Shown here: positions 25,895-34,683 of the stretch, one piece after another
Layout of the letters: each line of letters starts with the position of its first letter
Numbering within the stretch: the first letter of the stretch is position 1
Position numbers and translations under genes: made by a program
Notes under the pieces: model-generated
Database searches by the model: none
What the model was told of the DNA's origin: nothing
Seen by the model: the letters and a program-made list of their open reading frames with translations, nothing else
From: an uncultured Clostridia bacterium
GTDB lineage: Bacteria > Bacillota > Clostridia > Oscillospirales > Ruminococcaceae
Assembly: GCA_947631115.1 (NCBI GenBank)
Contig: CANRKB010000013.1
Span: forward strand, 1 to 49,073
DNA: 49,073 bases
Reading direction: 5' to 3'

Positions 25895-28477
25895 ATGAGG
25901 ACTATCCCGGATAATATAAGAAAATTTTTGTTTCAGAACAAAATTCATTTTATAGCTTTTATACTGCCTCCTGTTTTTCTTCTGGCGGCTTATGCGCTCG
26001 TCGGAATATACCCGTTTGGAGATAAGTCCGTTCTTGCAATTGATTTCAACAGCCAGTACGTTTATTTTTACGACTACCTGCGCAGCGTTTTGTCCGGTCA
26101 GGAAAGCCTTTTCTACAACTGGAGCGGTTCGCCCTCGGGCGGTTTTTTCGGTACTTTCGCTTATTATATCGCAAGCCCCTTTGTCTTTTTGGTTTTACTG
26201 TTTCCGAAAGAGAACATAACGGAAGGTCTTCTTTGTATGCTCCTTGCAAAATCGGCTTGCACGGGACTTACGATGTCGTTCTTTTTAAGAAAGCATAGAA
26301 AGTATTCCGAATTTACTTCTTTGTTGTTTTCGCTTGTATATGCGATGAGCGGATATGCTGTCGCAAACACGATAAATCCTATGTGGCTCGACGCGGTCAT
26401 AGCGCTTCCGCTTATAGCGATGGGTCTTGAGCGCATCAGCAGAAAGCGCGGCTTTATACTTTATACCGTTACGCTCTTTCTGGCGATTGTTGCGAATTAT
26501 TATATCGGATATATGTTGTGCGCTTTTTCGGGGCTTTATTTCATCTTTCTTATGGCGTCGAGAAAAGTTACCGCCCGAAAAAAGAAGATCGGTCTTTTCG
26601 CGCTTTCGTCCGCTTCAGCCGTCATGATGTCGTGTATAATGATCGTTCCCGCGGTGTTTTCTCTTATGAACGGAAAGCTTGACGACGGATTTGACAAGAT
26701 AGAATTCAGCGAATGTTTCGGTTTCATGGACTGGTTTTTTGAATTATTCCCCACCGTCTATGAAACTCAGAAAGGCGGCGGACTTCCGTTTATCTACTGC
26801 GGAATGATAACGGTCATTTTTGTGGTCGCATATTTTGTCTGCAAAAAATTTTCGGCTCGTGAAAGAATAGCCAACGGCGTTTTGTGCTTTTTCCTCCTTT
26901 TCTCAATGTACTTCAGACCTCTCAACAATCTTTGGCACGGCGGACGCGAGCCTGTATGGTTTGAAAACAGATTTTCTTTTCTTTTGATATTTGTTCTGAT
27001 AATAATCGCCGCAAAGGCTTTTGAAAATATAAAGCTCATAGATCTGAGGGACATAGGCGGGTCTATTCTGGTGCTTATAGGTCTGTTCTTTATAGGTATC
27101 GGCTTCAGGACGAGAGGATTTAAGAACGAGGATTATTTCGGGCTTATTTCAATAGCTTTCCTTACAATAGCGGAAGTCTGCGCAATCCTTATAAAAACCA
27201 AACCGAAAGTTCTCGTGCGGGGAGCGGTCATAACGGTCGTTTGCGCGGAACTGTTTATAAATATGCAAAGCTATATTTTTGATATAAACGAAGACTTCGG
27301 CTATCAAGAGCGCGACAATTATGCGCCGACGATGAGCGAACTCAGAGAATACGTAAGCGAGGTAAAGGAAAAAGACAGCGGTTTTTACCGCTTTGAGAAA
27401 ACGTTCCACCGCTCATTTAACGATAATATCGGCGCGGGAGTATACGGAATTTCGTTTTCTTCGAGCGTTTACAACTTAAACGTTCTCGAGCTTTTGAGGC
27501 ATATGGGCGTCGGACAGTATAACTGGCACTCGCAGTATGTCGGTTCCACAATGCTGACGGACGATATTTTCGGCATAAGGTATATCCTGTCAAAGAAAGA
27601 TTCTTTAGTGCCTTATTCAGAAAAAGACGGCATTATATATGAAAACTTAGACGCGCTTCCCGTTGCTTTTCTCGCGGACGCGGGCGTAATAGGCAGCGAG
27701 ATAGACGAAGAAGACGATCCTTTTACATTGCAGGAAAGTTTCGCTTCGGCGCTTACGGGAGAAAAAGAAAAGATATTCACCCGTATAAAGGACGCTAAAT
27801 GCACCTTAAACAACGTTTCAAGAATCGACAACCATTATAAAGAGATCACCAAGATCTTTCAGAGTTCTGTTATCTATACAATTACAGTGCCGCAGAGCGG
27901 AGCGGTTTACGCTTATTTCCCGACCGACCGCGAATATACCTGCGGTCTTTATGTAAACGGGAAATTCGTGAAGAATTATTTCAACGACTTCGATCTCAGC
28001 AGCGCTTATATCGGCAATTACAAAAAGGGAGACAAAGTGACCGTAGAACTCAAGCTCTTATCGGAAGAAGCGGAATTTGAAGAACCCGTGTTCTGCGTTT
28101 GCGACAACTCGGCGCTCGAAGCGTTCAACGCTAAAATAGCGCACAACGAGGTAAAGAAAACGGGAACTTGTTCGCTTGAGCTTACTTTAAGCGCCGAAAA
28201 AGACGGAGCGATGTTTACTTCCATACCGTATGAAAAGGGCTGGAGCGCGTATGTAGACGGAAAGAAAAGCGAAATTAAAACGGGCGTGAACGGCGCGTTT
28301 ATGTGCGTGGAAATTCCCCGCGGCGAACATACGATAGAGCTTGTATACGTGCCGCAAGGATTTTATACAGGCTTGATAATTTCGATTTGCGGAGCGGCGT
28401 TATTCGCGGGAATGATAGTGTTCAGAGTAGTTAAAAGAAGAAAGAGCGTAACCGAAAAATCAAAGGCTGAGAGATAA
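25895..28477 (+). CDS. YfhO family multi-spanning membrane protein (paralogue 1)
   Basis: I start at ATG 25895 (MRTIPDNIRKF), preceded by AAAAGGAG. The 860-residue protein has about 12 membrane spans in the first 480 residues, including FIAFILPPVFLLAAYALVGI, then a soluble domain, and a last span near the C-terminus. Family marks are SVLAIDFNSQYVYFYDYLRS, FYNWSGSPSGGFFGTFAYY and, late, PYEKGWSAYVDGKKSEI. YfhO proteins are GT-C-like. B. subtilis and Listeria relatives are implicated in glycosylation of lipoteichoic acid, so a sugar transfer outside the membrane is likely, but substrate is unknown. The gene converges with a paralogue. Confidence 0.92.
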   Translation: MRTIPDNIRKFLFQNKIHFIAFILPPVFLLAAYALVGIYPFGDKSVLAIDFNSQYVYFYDYLRSVLSGQESLFYNWSGSPSGGFFGTFAYYIASPFVFLVLLFPKENITEGLLCMLLAKSACTGLTMSFFLRKHRKYSEFTSLLFSLVYAMSGYAVANTINPMWLDAVIALPLIAMGLERISRKRGFILYTVTLFLAIVANYYIGYMLCAFSGLYFIFLMASRKVTARKKKIGLFALSSASAVMMSCIMIVPAVFSLMNGKLDDGFDKIEFSECFGFMDWFFELFPTVYETQKGGGLPFIYCGMITVIFVVAYFVCKKFSARERIANGVLCFFLLFSMYFRPLNNLWHGGREPVWFENRFSFLLIFVLIIIAAKAFENIKLIDLRDIGGSILVLIGLFFIGIGFRTRGFKNEDYFGLISIAFLTIAEVCAILIKTKPKVLVRGAVITVVCAELFINMQSYIFDINEDFGYQERDNYAPTMSELREYVSEVKEKDSGFYRFEKTFHRSFNDNIGAGVYGISFSSSVYNLNVLELLRHMGVGQYNWHSQYVGSTMLTDDIFGIRYILSKKDSLVPYSEKDGIIYENLDALPVAFLADAGVIGSEIDEEDDPFTLQESFASALTGEKEKIFTRIKDAKCTLNNVSRIDNHYKEITKIFQSSVIYTITVPQSGAVYAYFPTDREYTCGLYVNGKFVKNYFNDFDLSSAYIGNYKKGDKVTVELKLLSEEAEFEEPVFCVCDNSALEAFNAKIAHNEVKKTGTCSLELTLSAEKDGAMFTSIPYEKGWSAYVDGKKSEIKTGVNGAFMCVEIPRGEHTIELVYVPQGFYTGLIISICGAALFAGMIVFRVVKRRKSVTEKSKAER

Positions 28478-28502
28478 AAATACGGAGAGCTTTGGATAAA
28501 AT

Positions 28503-28578
28503 AAAAGAGGCATAGAACTCGGAATTTGAAGCGGATGTTTTCCGCGCTGAACAAATTCCGGCGTCTATGCCTCTTTTT
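28503..28578. terminator. Long bidirectional terminator between the yfhO paralogues
   Basis: Outer stem AAAAGAGGCATAGA / TCTATGCCTCTTTT and inner stem GGAATTTG/CAAATTCC enclose a GCGGA/TCCGC cap. T-runs exist on the plus strand and A-runs at the other end serve the minus strand. Confidence 0.85.
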
Positions 28579-28590
28579 TCTAATTGCCGA

Positions 28591-31143
28591 TTACTTTTTC
28601 CTTTTTTTCATTGTCCTAAATATTATCATCACTGCGAGCAGAGCCGCTCCGCAGAGCGAAACTATCATTCCGATCTCAAATCCCTCGGGCAGGAAGACCA
28701 GCTTTATTGTATGTTCTCCCTCGGGAATTTCCACGCACATAAACGCGCCGTTCACGCCCGTTTTAATTTCGCTTTTCTTTCCGTCTACATACGCGCTCCA
28801 GCCCTTTTCATACGGTATGGAAGTAAACAGCGCGCTCTCCTCTTTTGCGTTTACCGTGACTTCAAGCGTGCAGCTGTCGGCTTTCTTTACATTGTTATGC
28901 GGAATTTTCTCGTTGAACGCTTCGAGCGCCGAGCTGTCGCAAACGCAGAACACGGGTTCTTTAAATTCCGCTTCGTCCGAATACAGCCTTATCTCAACGC
29001 TTATTTCTTCTCCCTTTGAGAAGTTGCCTAGAAAGGCGGTGTTAAGGTCAAAGCCGTTGAAATAATTCCTGAGATACTTCCCGTTTACGTAAAGCGCGCA
29101 GGTGTATTCACGGTCGGTCGGGATATAGGCGTAGACCGCTCCGCTTTTCGGCGCGGCGAATTTATACGCGACAAAACCGTCGGAATTGAGGTTTGTTTTG
29201 GTTAGATGGTTGCCGCTTCTTGTGACATTTTTCGACGAGTATTCGACGCCTGTTATCCGCGCGAAGATCTCCTCGTCTTCCCCCGTCAGTGCCGAAGCAA
29301 TATTTTGCTGTAACGCAAAAGGATCGCCGCCGTTTACTTCGCTGTTTATTACAGCTTTGTCCGCAAGAAAAGCGACAGGCAGCGCGTCGCGATTTTCATA
29401 TATTATGCCGTCGTTTTCGGTATACGGCACAAGCGCGACGTTCTTTGAGATAATATATTTTATTCCGAAAAGATCGTCGGTAAACATGGTAGAGCCGTTA
29501 TAACGCGTGTGCCAGTCGTATTGTCCGAAGCCCATTTTCTTCATAAGAAAGAGAACGTCCTTATTATAAACGCTCGAAGAAAACGAAACGCCGTATATTC
29601 CCGCGCCGATATTGTCGTTAAACTCGCGGTGGAACGTTTTTTCAACGCGGTAAAACCCGCCGTCATTTTCTTTTATACGGTCGGCGTATTCTCTGAGTTC
29701 GCTCATAAACGGCGCGTAATCTTCCCGCTTCTTATAGCCGAAATCATTGTCAATGTCCCTGATATAGCTTTGCATGTTTGTAAACAGCTCAATGCACACA
29801 AGCGCAATGACCGCGCCTTTGACAACGTTTTTCTGCTTATATTTTATAAGCAGCGCCAGCCCTCCCGCTATTGCAAGGAAAACAAGCGCGCTAAGCGCGA
29901 TATACTCGGCGTGTTTATATTCTCTTGTCTTAAAGCCGTTTGCAATAATTAGCAGTCCGAGCAATACCAAAAACGCCGCGCCTATGTGCTTTTGCCGAAT
30001 GAGCTTTATATTTTCAAAAGCCCTCGCGGCGATTATTATCAGCACAAAGATGAGGATAAACGAAAATCTGTGTTCAAACCAGACGGGCGCGCGGCCGCCG
30101 TGCCAGAGGGTATCCAGCGGCTTAAAGTACATTGAGAACATAAGAAATCCGCACAAAATGCCGTTTGATATTCTCTCGCGGAACTTAAATTTCCCGCAGA
30201 TGAAATATGCAATTACGAAAATGAGCGTAAACAGTCCGCAGTAGATAAACGGAAGCCCGTTATATCTCTGGCTGTCATAAACGGCGGGGAAGAATTTCAA
30301 AAACCCGTCCATTAAATTGAAGCTCTCGCGGAATTCTATCCTGTCAAATCCGCCGTCGAGCTTTCCGCTGAGGAGCGAAAGCACCGAGGGGATAATTATT
30401 ATTCCCGACATCAATACCGCGCTCAGGGACGAAAGCGCGAAAACGCCGACCTTACGCTTTCGCGCGGGCATTGTTCTTGACAGTATAAAATAGATGAAAT
30501 AAAGCCCCGAAAAAACGCAGAGCATATACCCCGTATAATAATTGGCGGCGATTGCAAAAAACAGCGTCAGGGTATACAGCAAAAAGCCTTGTTTTCTGCA
30601 AATGCGCTCAATGCCCATTGTAATAAGCGGAAGCGCGATTACCGCGTCGAGCCACATGGGATTTATCGTGTTTGCGGCGGCATATCCGCACATGGCGTAG
30701 ATAAGCGAAAACAACACCGAAGTAAACTCGGAATACTTGCGGTGTTTCTTAAGAAAAACGGACATAGAAAGACCCGCGCAAGCCGTTTTCGCGAGGAGCA
30801 TACAAAGAAGTCCCTCGGTTATGTTTTCTCTCGGGAACAGCAGAACGATGAGGTTAAACGGGCTTGCGAGATAATAAGCGAAAGTTCCGTAAAACCCGCC
30901 CGACGGCGAACCGCTCCAGTTGTAGAAAAGGCTTTCTTGTCCCGAGAAAACGCTGCGCAGGTAGTCAAAAAAATAAACGTACTGACTGCTGAAATCCACC
31001 GCAAGCACGGACTTTTCCCCAAACGGGAATATCCCCGCCATGGCATAAGCGGTAAGAAGAAACAGGGCAGGCAGGATAAAAGCAATAAAGTGGATCTTGT
31101 TTGCGATTAAAAATTCTTTGATGTTGTGCAGGATAGTTTTCAT
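28591..31143 (-). CDS. YfhO family multi-spanning membrane protein (paralogue 2)
   Basis: The 850-residue protein is very similar along its full length to paralogue 1. Shared segments include SVLAVDFSSQYVYFFDYLRS, FYNWSGSPSGGFYGTFAYY, TINPMWLDAVIALPLI and an almost identical C-terminal PYEKGWSAYVDGKKSEI. It has the same arrangement of about 12 N-terminal spans, soluble domain and C-terminal span. Differences cluster in the soluble domain (for example around residues 610-700), which may reflect different acceptors. AAAGGAGC precedes the ATG. Element E3 sits between its conserved promoter block and the coding start. Envelope glycosylation is an inference from family. Confidence 0.92.
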   Translation of the reverse strand: MKTILHNIKEFLIANKIHFIAFILPALFLLTAYAMAGIFPFGEKSVLAVDFSSQYVYFFDYLRSVFSGQESLFYNWSGSPSGGFYGTFAYYLASPFNLIVLLFPRENITEGLLCMLLAKTACAGLSMSVFLKKHRKYSEFTSVLFSLIYAMCGYAAANTINPMWLDAVIALPLITMGIERICRKQGFLLYTLTLFFAIAANYYTGYMLCVFSGLYFIYFILSRTMPARKRKVGVFALSSLSAVLMSGIIIIPSVLSLLSGKLDGGFDRIEFRESFNLMDGFLKFFPAVYDSQRYNGLPFIYCGLFTLIFVIAYFICGKFKFRERISNGILCGFLMFSMYFKPLDTLWHGGRAPVWFEHRFSFILIFVLIIIAARAFENIKLIRQKHIGAAFLVLLGLLIIANGFKTREYKHAEYIALSALVFLAIAGGLALLIKYKQKNVVKGAVIALVCIELFTNMQSYIRDIDNDFGYKKREDYAPFMSELREYADRIKENDGGFYRVEKTFHREFNDNIGAGIYGVSFSSSVYNKDVLFLMKKMGFGQYDWHTRYNGSTMFTDDLFGIKYIISKNVALVPYTENDGIIYENRDALPVAFLADKAVINSEVNGGDPFALQQNIASALTGEDEEIFARITGVEYSSKNVTRSGNHLTKTNLNSDGFVAYKFAAPKSGAVYAYIPTDREYTCALYVNGKYLRNYFNGFDLNTAFLGNFSKGEEISVEIRLYSDEAEFKEPVFCVCDSSALEAFNEKIPHNNVKKADSCTLEVTVNAKEESALFTSIPYEKGWSAYVDGKKSEIKTGVNGAFMCVEIPEGEHTIKLVFLPEGFEIGMIVSLCGAALLAVMIIFRTMKKRKK

Positions 31144-31198
31144 TATAGCTCCTTTTTGTGATAAAATGATTGTTGTGAATAATAAGTATATTGCTTAT

Positions 31199-31377
31199 CA
31201 GCTTGTTAAAAAAGTCTAATTTCAGACTGTAGAGAAAGTCCCAGTATGCACGCATTGTGCAAGCACAACGCTGAAGCGGTGCTGCGGCTAGGCTTTGTGC
31301 CTGCCGCAGTAGGCCGCCGCGTTATACGCCTTCTGCGGATAACGCTACGCCGCAGATGGGGCTTTATATACAGTCTG
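31199..31377 (+). repeat. Family E MITE-like element, copy E3, with 9-bp target duplication
   Basis: The 179-bp element runs from CAGCTTGTTAAAAAAGTC to CTTTATATACAGTCTG and is flanked by perfect direct repeats ATTGCTTAT (31190-31198 and 31378-31386). It shares with E2 the inner TIR TCAGACTGTAGAGAAAG and the hairpin GCTGCGGC/GCCGCAG around AGGCTTTGTGCCT. It holds two family F hairpins (31251-31272 and 31318-31346). It lies in the 5' leader of paralogue 2, so it would be transcribed from that promoter. Confidence 0.88.
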
Positions 31378-31404
31378 ATTGCTTATAAAAGGTTGTCGCT
31401 GAAT

Positions 31405-31438
31405 TTATTATAGCATTTATAAGTTTTATTTCATAGAT
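31405..31438 (-). promoter_or_regulatory. Promoter of the second yfhO gene, displaced by E3
   Basis: On the minus strand ATCTATGAAATAAAAC, then TTATAAATG and CTATAATAA (TATAAT at 31412-31407) nearly repeat the block upstream of paralogue 1. The predicted leader is about 260 nt because E3 is inserted in it. Confidence 0.65.
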
Positions 31439-31505
31439 GAAATTTAGACAAAAATTACTTCCTTTTTCAAGGTTTTTTTATTTTTAATGCTGTCAACTGT
31501 CAGCA

Positions 31506-31633
31506 GGGGTGGGGGGCTGCCGCCCCCTCTGGGCTCTCCTTCAAAAAACTTTTGCGCCGCCGCTCGGTTGGCGGTTTGAACGAAAAAGTGCTTTGCCGCC
31601 CAAAACAGTTTCTAACCTCCAGCCTCTTTCTCT
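31506..31633 (+). repeat. Family A repeat, truncated copy A4a
   Basis: This copy has only the right part of family A: a GGGGGC/GCCCCC hairpin, CTCCTTCAAAAAACTTTTGC, GCCGCCGCTCGG and a short array (TTTCTAA, CCTCCAG, CCTC). A fragment of a B-type array (CTGTCAACTGTCAGCAG) precedes it at about 31491-31507. The stretch 31440-31490 is A/T-rich without clear features. Confidence 0.75.
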
Positions 31634-31643
31634 GAACATCAAA

Positions 31644-31953
31644 AAACTTTATCGCTCAAAAGTTTTTTCATACTGTAGGCGGTTTGCCGCCCAAAACTTG
31701 TTTTAGGTTTCCCGTTTCAAAGCACGGCTTTGAAACGGGAAATTGGGGAAAACTCTTGTTTTCCCCAAACCCTTTAGCGCTTGCTGACGCGACGGGGGCG
31801 TTGCCCCCGTACCCCCACCAGAGAGGAAACTTTTTTGTAAAAAAGTTTCCTCTCTGGACTCTCCTTCAAAAAACTTTTGCGCCGCCGCTCGGTTGGCGTT
31901 TTGAACGAAAAAGTGCTTCGCCGCTCATAACGGTTTCTAATCTCTAACCTCTA
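31644..31953 (+). repeat. Family A repeat, full copy A4b
   Basis: It begins with TCGCTCAAAAGTTTTTTCAT. H1 is at 31708-31742 (TTTCCCGTTTCAAAGC/GCTTTGAAACGGGAAA), H2 is TTGGGGAAAAC/GTTTTCCCCAA, and H3 is ACGGGGGC/GCCCCCGT. H4 has a distinct sequence, CCAGAGAGGAAAC/GTTTCCTCTCTGG, still fully paired. A short array (TTTCTAA, TCTCTAA, CCTCTAA) ends it. A4a and A4b form a partial tandem duplication. Confidence 0.9.
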
Positions 31954-31960
31954 AAAGGTC

Positions 31961-31996
31961 AAGGGAAAACCTTTTTCAAAAGGTTTTCCCCCCTTG
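31961..31996 (-). terminator. Terminator of the ser operon
   Basis: On the minus strand the stem GGGAAAACCTTTT / AAAAGGTTTTCCC follows the serA stop codon by about 17 nt and is followed by TTGACCTTTT. Confidence 0.7.
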
Positions 31997-32013
31997 CGTT
32001 CTTAGTGCCGTTT

Positions 32014-33177
32014 TTACTTAACAACCCTTACGCCCACAACGTTCGGAACGACCTTGAGCTTTTCTTCAATGCCCGTCGTATTTCCCGCAACATCAAGGCA
32101 GGTATACGCATAATCCTTTTTGGACTTGCTCTGCATGTTCTCGATATTCATTCCCATAGCGGAAATCGGAGAGGTTATGTTGTTTATAACGCCCTCGACG
32201 TTCTTGTGGATTACGCAGATCTTTGCCGTTCCCGTTATTGCCATTTCCATATTCGGAAGATTTACGGAGTTCTTTATGTTACCGTTTTCAAGATAATCCT
32301 GTATCTCCTTGCACGCCATAACCGCGCAGTTGTCCTCGCTTTCGGGCGTGGAAGCGCCGAGGTGCGGGAAAGCAATAACGTTTTCAGCTCCTATAAGATC
32401 GTCTGTCGCAAAGTCCGTCGCATAACAAGCCATTCCGCCGTTTGCGAGTGCGTCAAGAACAGCCTTGCTGTCGACAAGATCGCCGCGCGCAAAGTTCAAA
32501 AGACGTACATTCTTCTTCATCTTCGCTATCGTCTCCGCGTTTATCATTCCCTTTGTTTCGGGAGTAGCGGGAACATGAAGCGTGATATAGTCGCACTTTT
32601 CGTAGATCTCGTCGTTCGATTTTACATAGTGAACTTTTCCCGTGAGCTTGAGCGCATTGTCAACGGAAAGGAACGGGTCTGCGCCGTAAACTTCCATTCC
32701 GAGAGCCGCGGCGGCGTTAGCTACAAGAATTCCTATTGCTCCGAGACCTATAACGCCGAGCTTTTTGCCCATTATCTCGGGACCTACAAACTGGCTCTTT
32801 CCTTTTTCAACCAGCTTTGAAACCTCGTCGCCCTTGCCCTTGAGAGTTTTTATCCACTCTGTAGAGGGAACTATCTTTCTTGACGAAAGCAGAAGCGCGC
32901 AGATAACAAGCTCCTTTACCGCGTTTGCGTTTGCGCCGGGAGTGTTGAAAACAACTATTCCGCGCTCGCTGCATTTGTCAATCGGGATATTGTTTACGCC
33001 CGCGCCCGCTCTTGCTATTGCGAGAAGATTTGAGCCAAGCTCCATATCGTGCATAGCCGCAGAGCGCACAAGAATTGCGTCGGGATTTTCAGCGCTGTCG
33101 CTTACGGTATACTTGCTCTTGTCGAGCAGGTCTGTTCCGCAAGCCGCTATTTTGTTCAATGTCTGAATATTGTACAT
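32014..33177 (-). CDS. serA: D-3-phosphoglycerate dehydrogenase
   Basis: SerA oxidises 3-phosphoglycerate to 3-phosphohydroxypyruvate, the first step of serine synthesis. The 387-residue protein is the short SerA type. Residues about 1-95 and 280-305 are substrate-binding, with the Rossmann fold between. The NAD motif is GVIGLGAIGILVANAAAALG, with an acidic residue in ADPF. Catalytic Arg is in NFARGDLVD, Glu in TPESEDN (next to His in AFPHLGAST). A C-terminal ACT domain (about 315-387) suggests feedback by serine. The ribosome binding site is poor (GCTGG), so translation may depend on the upstream gene. It is last in serC-DUF6440-serA. Confidence 0.96.
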   Translation of the reverse strand: MYNIQTLNKIAACGTDLLDKSKYTVSDSAENPDAILVRSAAMHDMELGSNLLAIARAGAGVNNIPIDKCSERGIVVFNTPGANANAVKELVICALLLSSRKIVPSTEWIKTLKGKGDEVSKLVEKGKSQFVGPEIMGKKLGVIGLGAIGILVANAAAALGMEVYGADPFLSVDNALKLTGKVHYVKSNDEIYEKCDYITLHVPATPETKGMINAETIAKMKKNVRLLNFARGDLVDSKAVLDALANGGMACYATDFATDDLIGAENVIAFPHLGASTPESEDNCAVMACKEIQDYLENGNIKNSVNLPNMEMAITGTAKICVIHKNVEGVINNITSPISAMGMNIENMQSKSKKDYAYTCLDVAGNTTGIEEKLKVVPNVVGVRVVK

Positions 33178-33236
33178 AATAATTAAATACCAGCTTTCAA
33201 TTAGTATAAAGGCTTCTTGCCTTAATTTTTAATAAT

Positions 33237-33452
33237 TCAGGCTTTCCCCTCGGGGAGATCGTCTTCATTTATAATATACTCGGGAGTAACAACGGGCTTT
33301 CCGTCTTTGTCGAGCAGTACGGTAAGACCGCCCGAATTTCCTGCATCGACAAACAAATAATTAACGCCCGTCAATGTGTCAACAAATATTTCCCGATAAG
33401 GCTTAAACCCTTGGGAATATATCGTCTTAAATCTTTCAAATTTGCTTATCAT
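33237..33452 (-). CDS. DUF6440-type small protein in the ser operon
   Basis: The 71-residue protein looks like DUF6440: KTIYSQGFKPYREIFVDTLTG, NYLFVDAGNSGGLTVLLDKD and GKPVV are its characteristic blocks. It is predicted as a small beta-rich cytoplasmic protein without signal peptide or membrane segment. Its function is unknown. It sits 13 nt after serC and 59 nt before serA on the same strand, so it is part of that transcript and could influence serine synthesis, but the link is only positional. No strong ribosome binding site is visible. Confidence 0.8.
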   Translation of the reverse strand: MISKFERFKTIYSQGFKPYREIFVDTLTGVNYLFVDAGNSGGLTVLLDKDGKPVVTPEYIINEDDLPEGKA

Positions 33453-33465
33453 TTTATGATACTGC

Positions 33466-34545
33466 TCAGCCGTTTTCAGCCTCGAACTTCTTCATGAATT
33501 CAACAAGCTTTTCTACGCCCTCGATAGGCATAGCGTTGTAAATAGAAGCTCTCATGCCGCCGACAGTTCTGTGACCTTTGAGGTTTTCAAAGCCCGCAGC
33601 CTTGGATTCCTTTACAAACTTCGCGTCAAGCTCCTCGTTTCCCGTAACGAACGGAACGTTCATAAGCGAACGGTCTTCCGCGCGGACGGTGCCTTTAAAG
33701 AGCTTAGATTCGTCGAGGAAGTCGTATAGAATCTTGGCTTTCTTTTCGTTAAGGGCTTTCATGGCCTCAAGACCGCCCATTTTCTTTATCCACTTGAATA
33801 CCTTTCCGCAGATATAGATAGCGTAGCAGTTGGGGGTATTGTAGAGCGAATCGTTGTCAGCCTGGGTCTTCCATTTAAGCATAGTGGGAGTTCCGGGGAG
33901 AACGTCGTCTGTTATAAGATCCTCGCGGATAATTGAAATAACAAGACCCGCAGGACCGACGTTTTTCTGAACGCCGCCGTAGATAACGCCGTATTTCGTA
34001 ACGTCTACGGGTTCTGACAGGAAGCACGAAGAAACGTCCGCAACGAGGATATGACCTTTAGTGTTGGGGAGCGTTTTAAACTTTGTGCCGTAGATCGTGT
34101 TGTTCTCACAGATGTAGACATAGTCCGCGTCCTCGGGAATGTCAAGATCGGAGCAGTCGGGGATATAAGAAAACGTCTTATCCGCGGAAGAAGCGACGGC
34201 AACTGCCTCGCCGAAGATCTGAGCTTCCTGATAAGCTTTCTTTGCCCACTGACCGGTGATGATATAAGCTGCTTTTCTGTTTTTCATCAGGTTCATAGGA
34301 ACGGCAGCGAACTGCTGCGACGCGCCGCCCTGAAGGAACAGCACCTTATAGTTATCGGGAATGTTCATAAGCTCGCGGATGTCTTTTTCGGCGGTTTTGA
34401 TTATATCGTCGTATGCTTTTGAGCGGTGTGACATCTCCATAACGGACATACCCGTGCCGTTATAATCGAGCATTTCGTCTGCCGCTTCTTTTAATACTTC
34501 TTCGGGTAACACGGCAGGACCTGCGCTGAAGTTATAAACTCTCAT
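33466..34545 (-). CDS. serC: Phosphoserine aminotransferase
   Basis: This 359-residue fold-type I PLP enzyme makes 3-phosphoserine from 3-phosphohydroxypyruvate and glutamate. The N-terminus VYNFSAGPAVLPEEVLKEAA is the family hallmark. Other marks are LQGGASQQFAAVPMNL, DVSSCFLSEPVDV, the PLP lysine in YGGVQKNVGPAGL, and RASIYNAMPIEGVEKLVEFM at the end. CAGGAGG lies before the ATG. It is the first gene of serC-DUF6440-serA and has a perfect-consensus promoter. serB was not seen in the window. Confidence 0.97.
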   Translation of the reverse strand: MRVYNFSAGPAVLPEEVLKEAADEMLDYNGTGMSVMEMSHRSKAYDDIIKTAEKDIRELMNIPDNYKVLFLQGGASQQFAAVPMNLMKNRKAAYIITGQWAKKAYQEAQIFGEAVAVASSADKTFSYIPDCSDLDIPEDADYVYICENNTIYGTKFKTLPNTKGHILVADVSSCFLSEPVDVTKYGVIYGGVQKNVGPAGLVISIIREDLITDDVLPGTPTMLKWKTQADNDSLYNTPNCYAIYICGKVFKWIKKMGGLEAMKALNEKKAKILYDFLDESKLFKGTVRAEDRSLMNVPFVTGNEELDAKFVKESKAAGFENLKGHRTVGGMRASIYNAMPIEGVEKLVEFMKKFEAENG

Positions 34546-34592
34546 TGAAAAATCCTCCTGAAATAAATTAGGTGAAAAACACCACTGTTTCT

Positions 34593-34621
34593 ATTATATG
34601 ACAATTTCACTTTTATGTCAA
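34593..34621 (-). promoter_or_regulatory. Consensus promoter of the ser operon
   Basis: TTGACA (34621-34616 on the minus strand), a 17-base spacer and TATAAT (34598-34593). The leader contains a small hairpin GGTG-TTTTT-CACC of unknown role. Confidence 0.85.
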
Positions 34622-34683
34622 GACGATTTTTCAAAAAAATCTTTAATTTGGAGTTTTGAAACAGACGCGGCGAAAGTGAGCAT

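Noticed and set aside
31509-31947. Open reading frames within family A copies, several with the same peptide stretches
   Set aside because: The same frames recur only because the DNA is repeated; they cross hairpins, lack ribosome binding sites and end at array stops.
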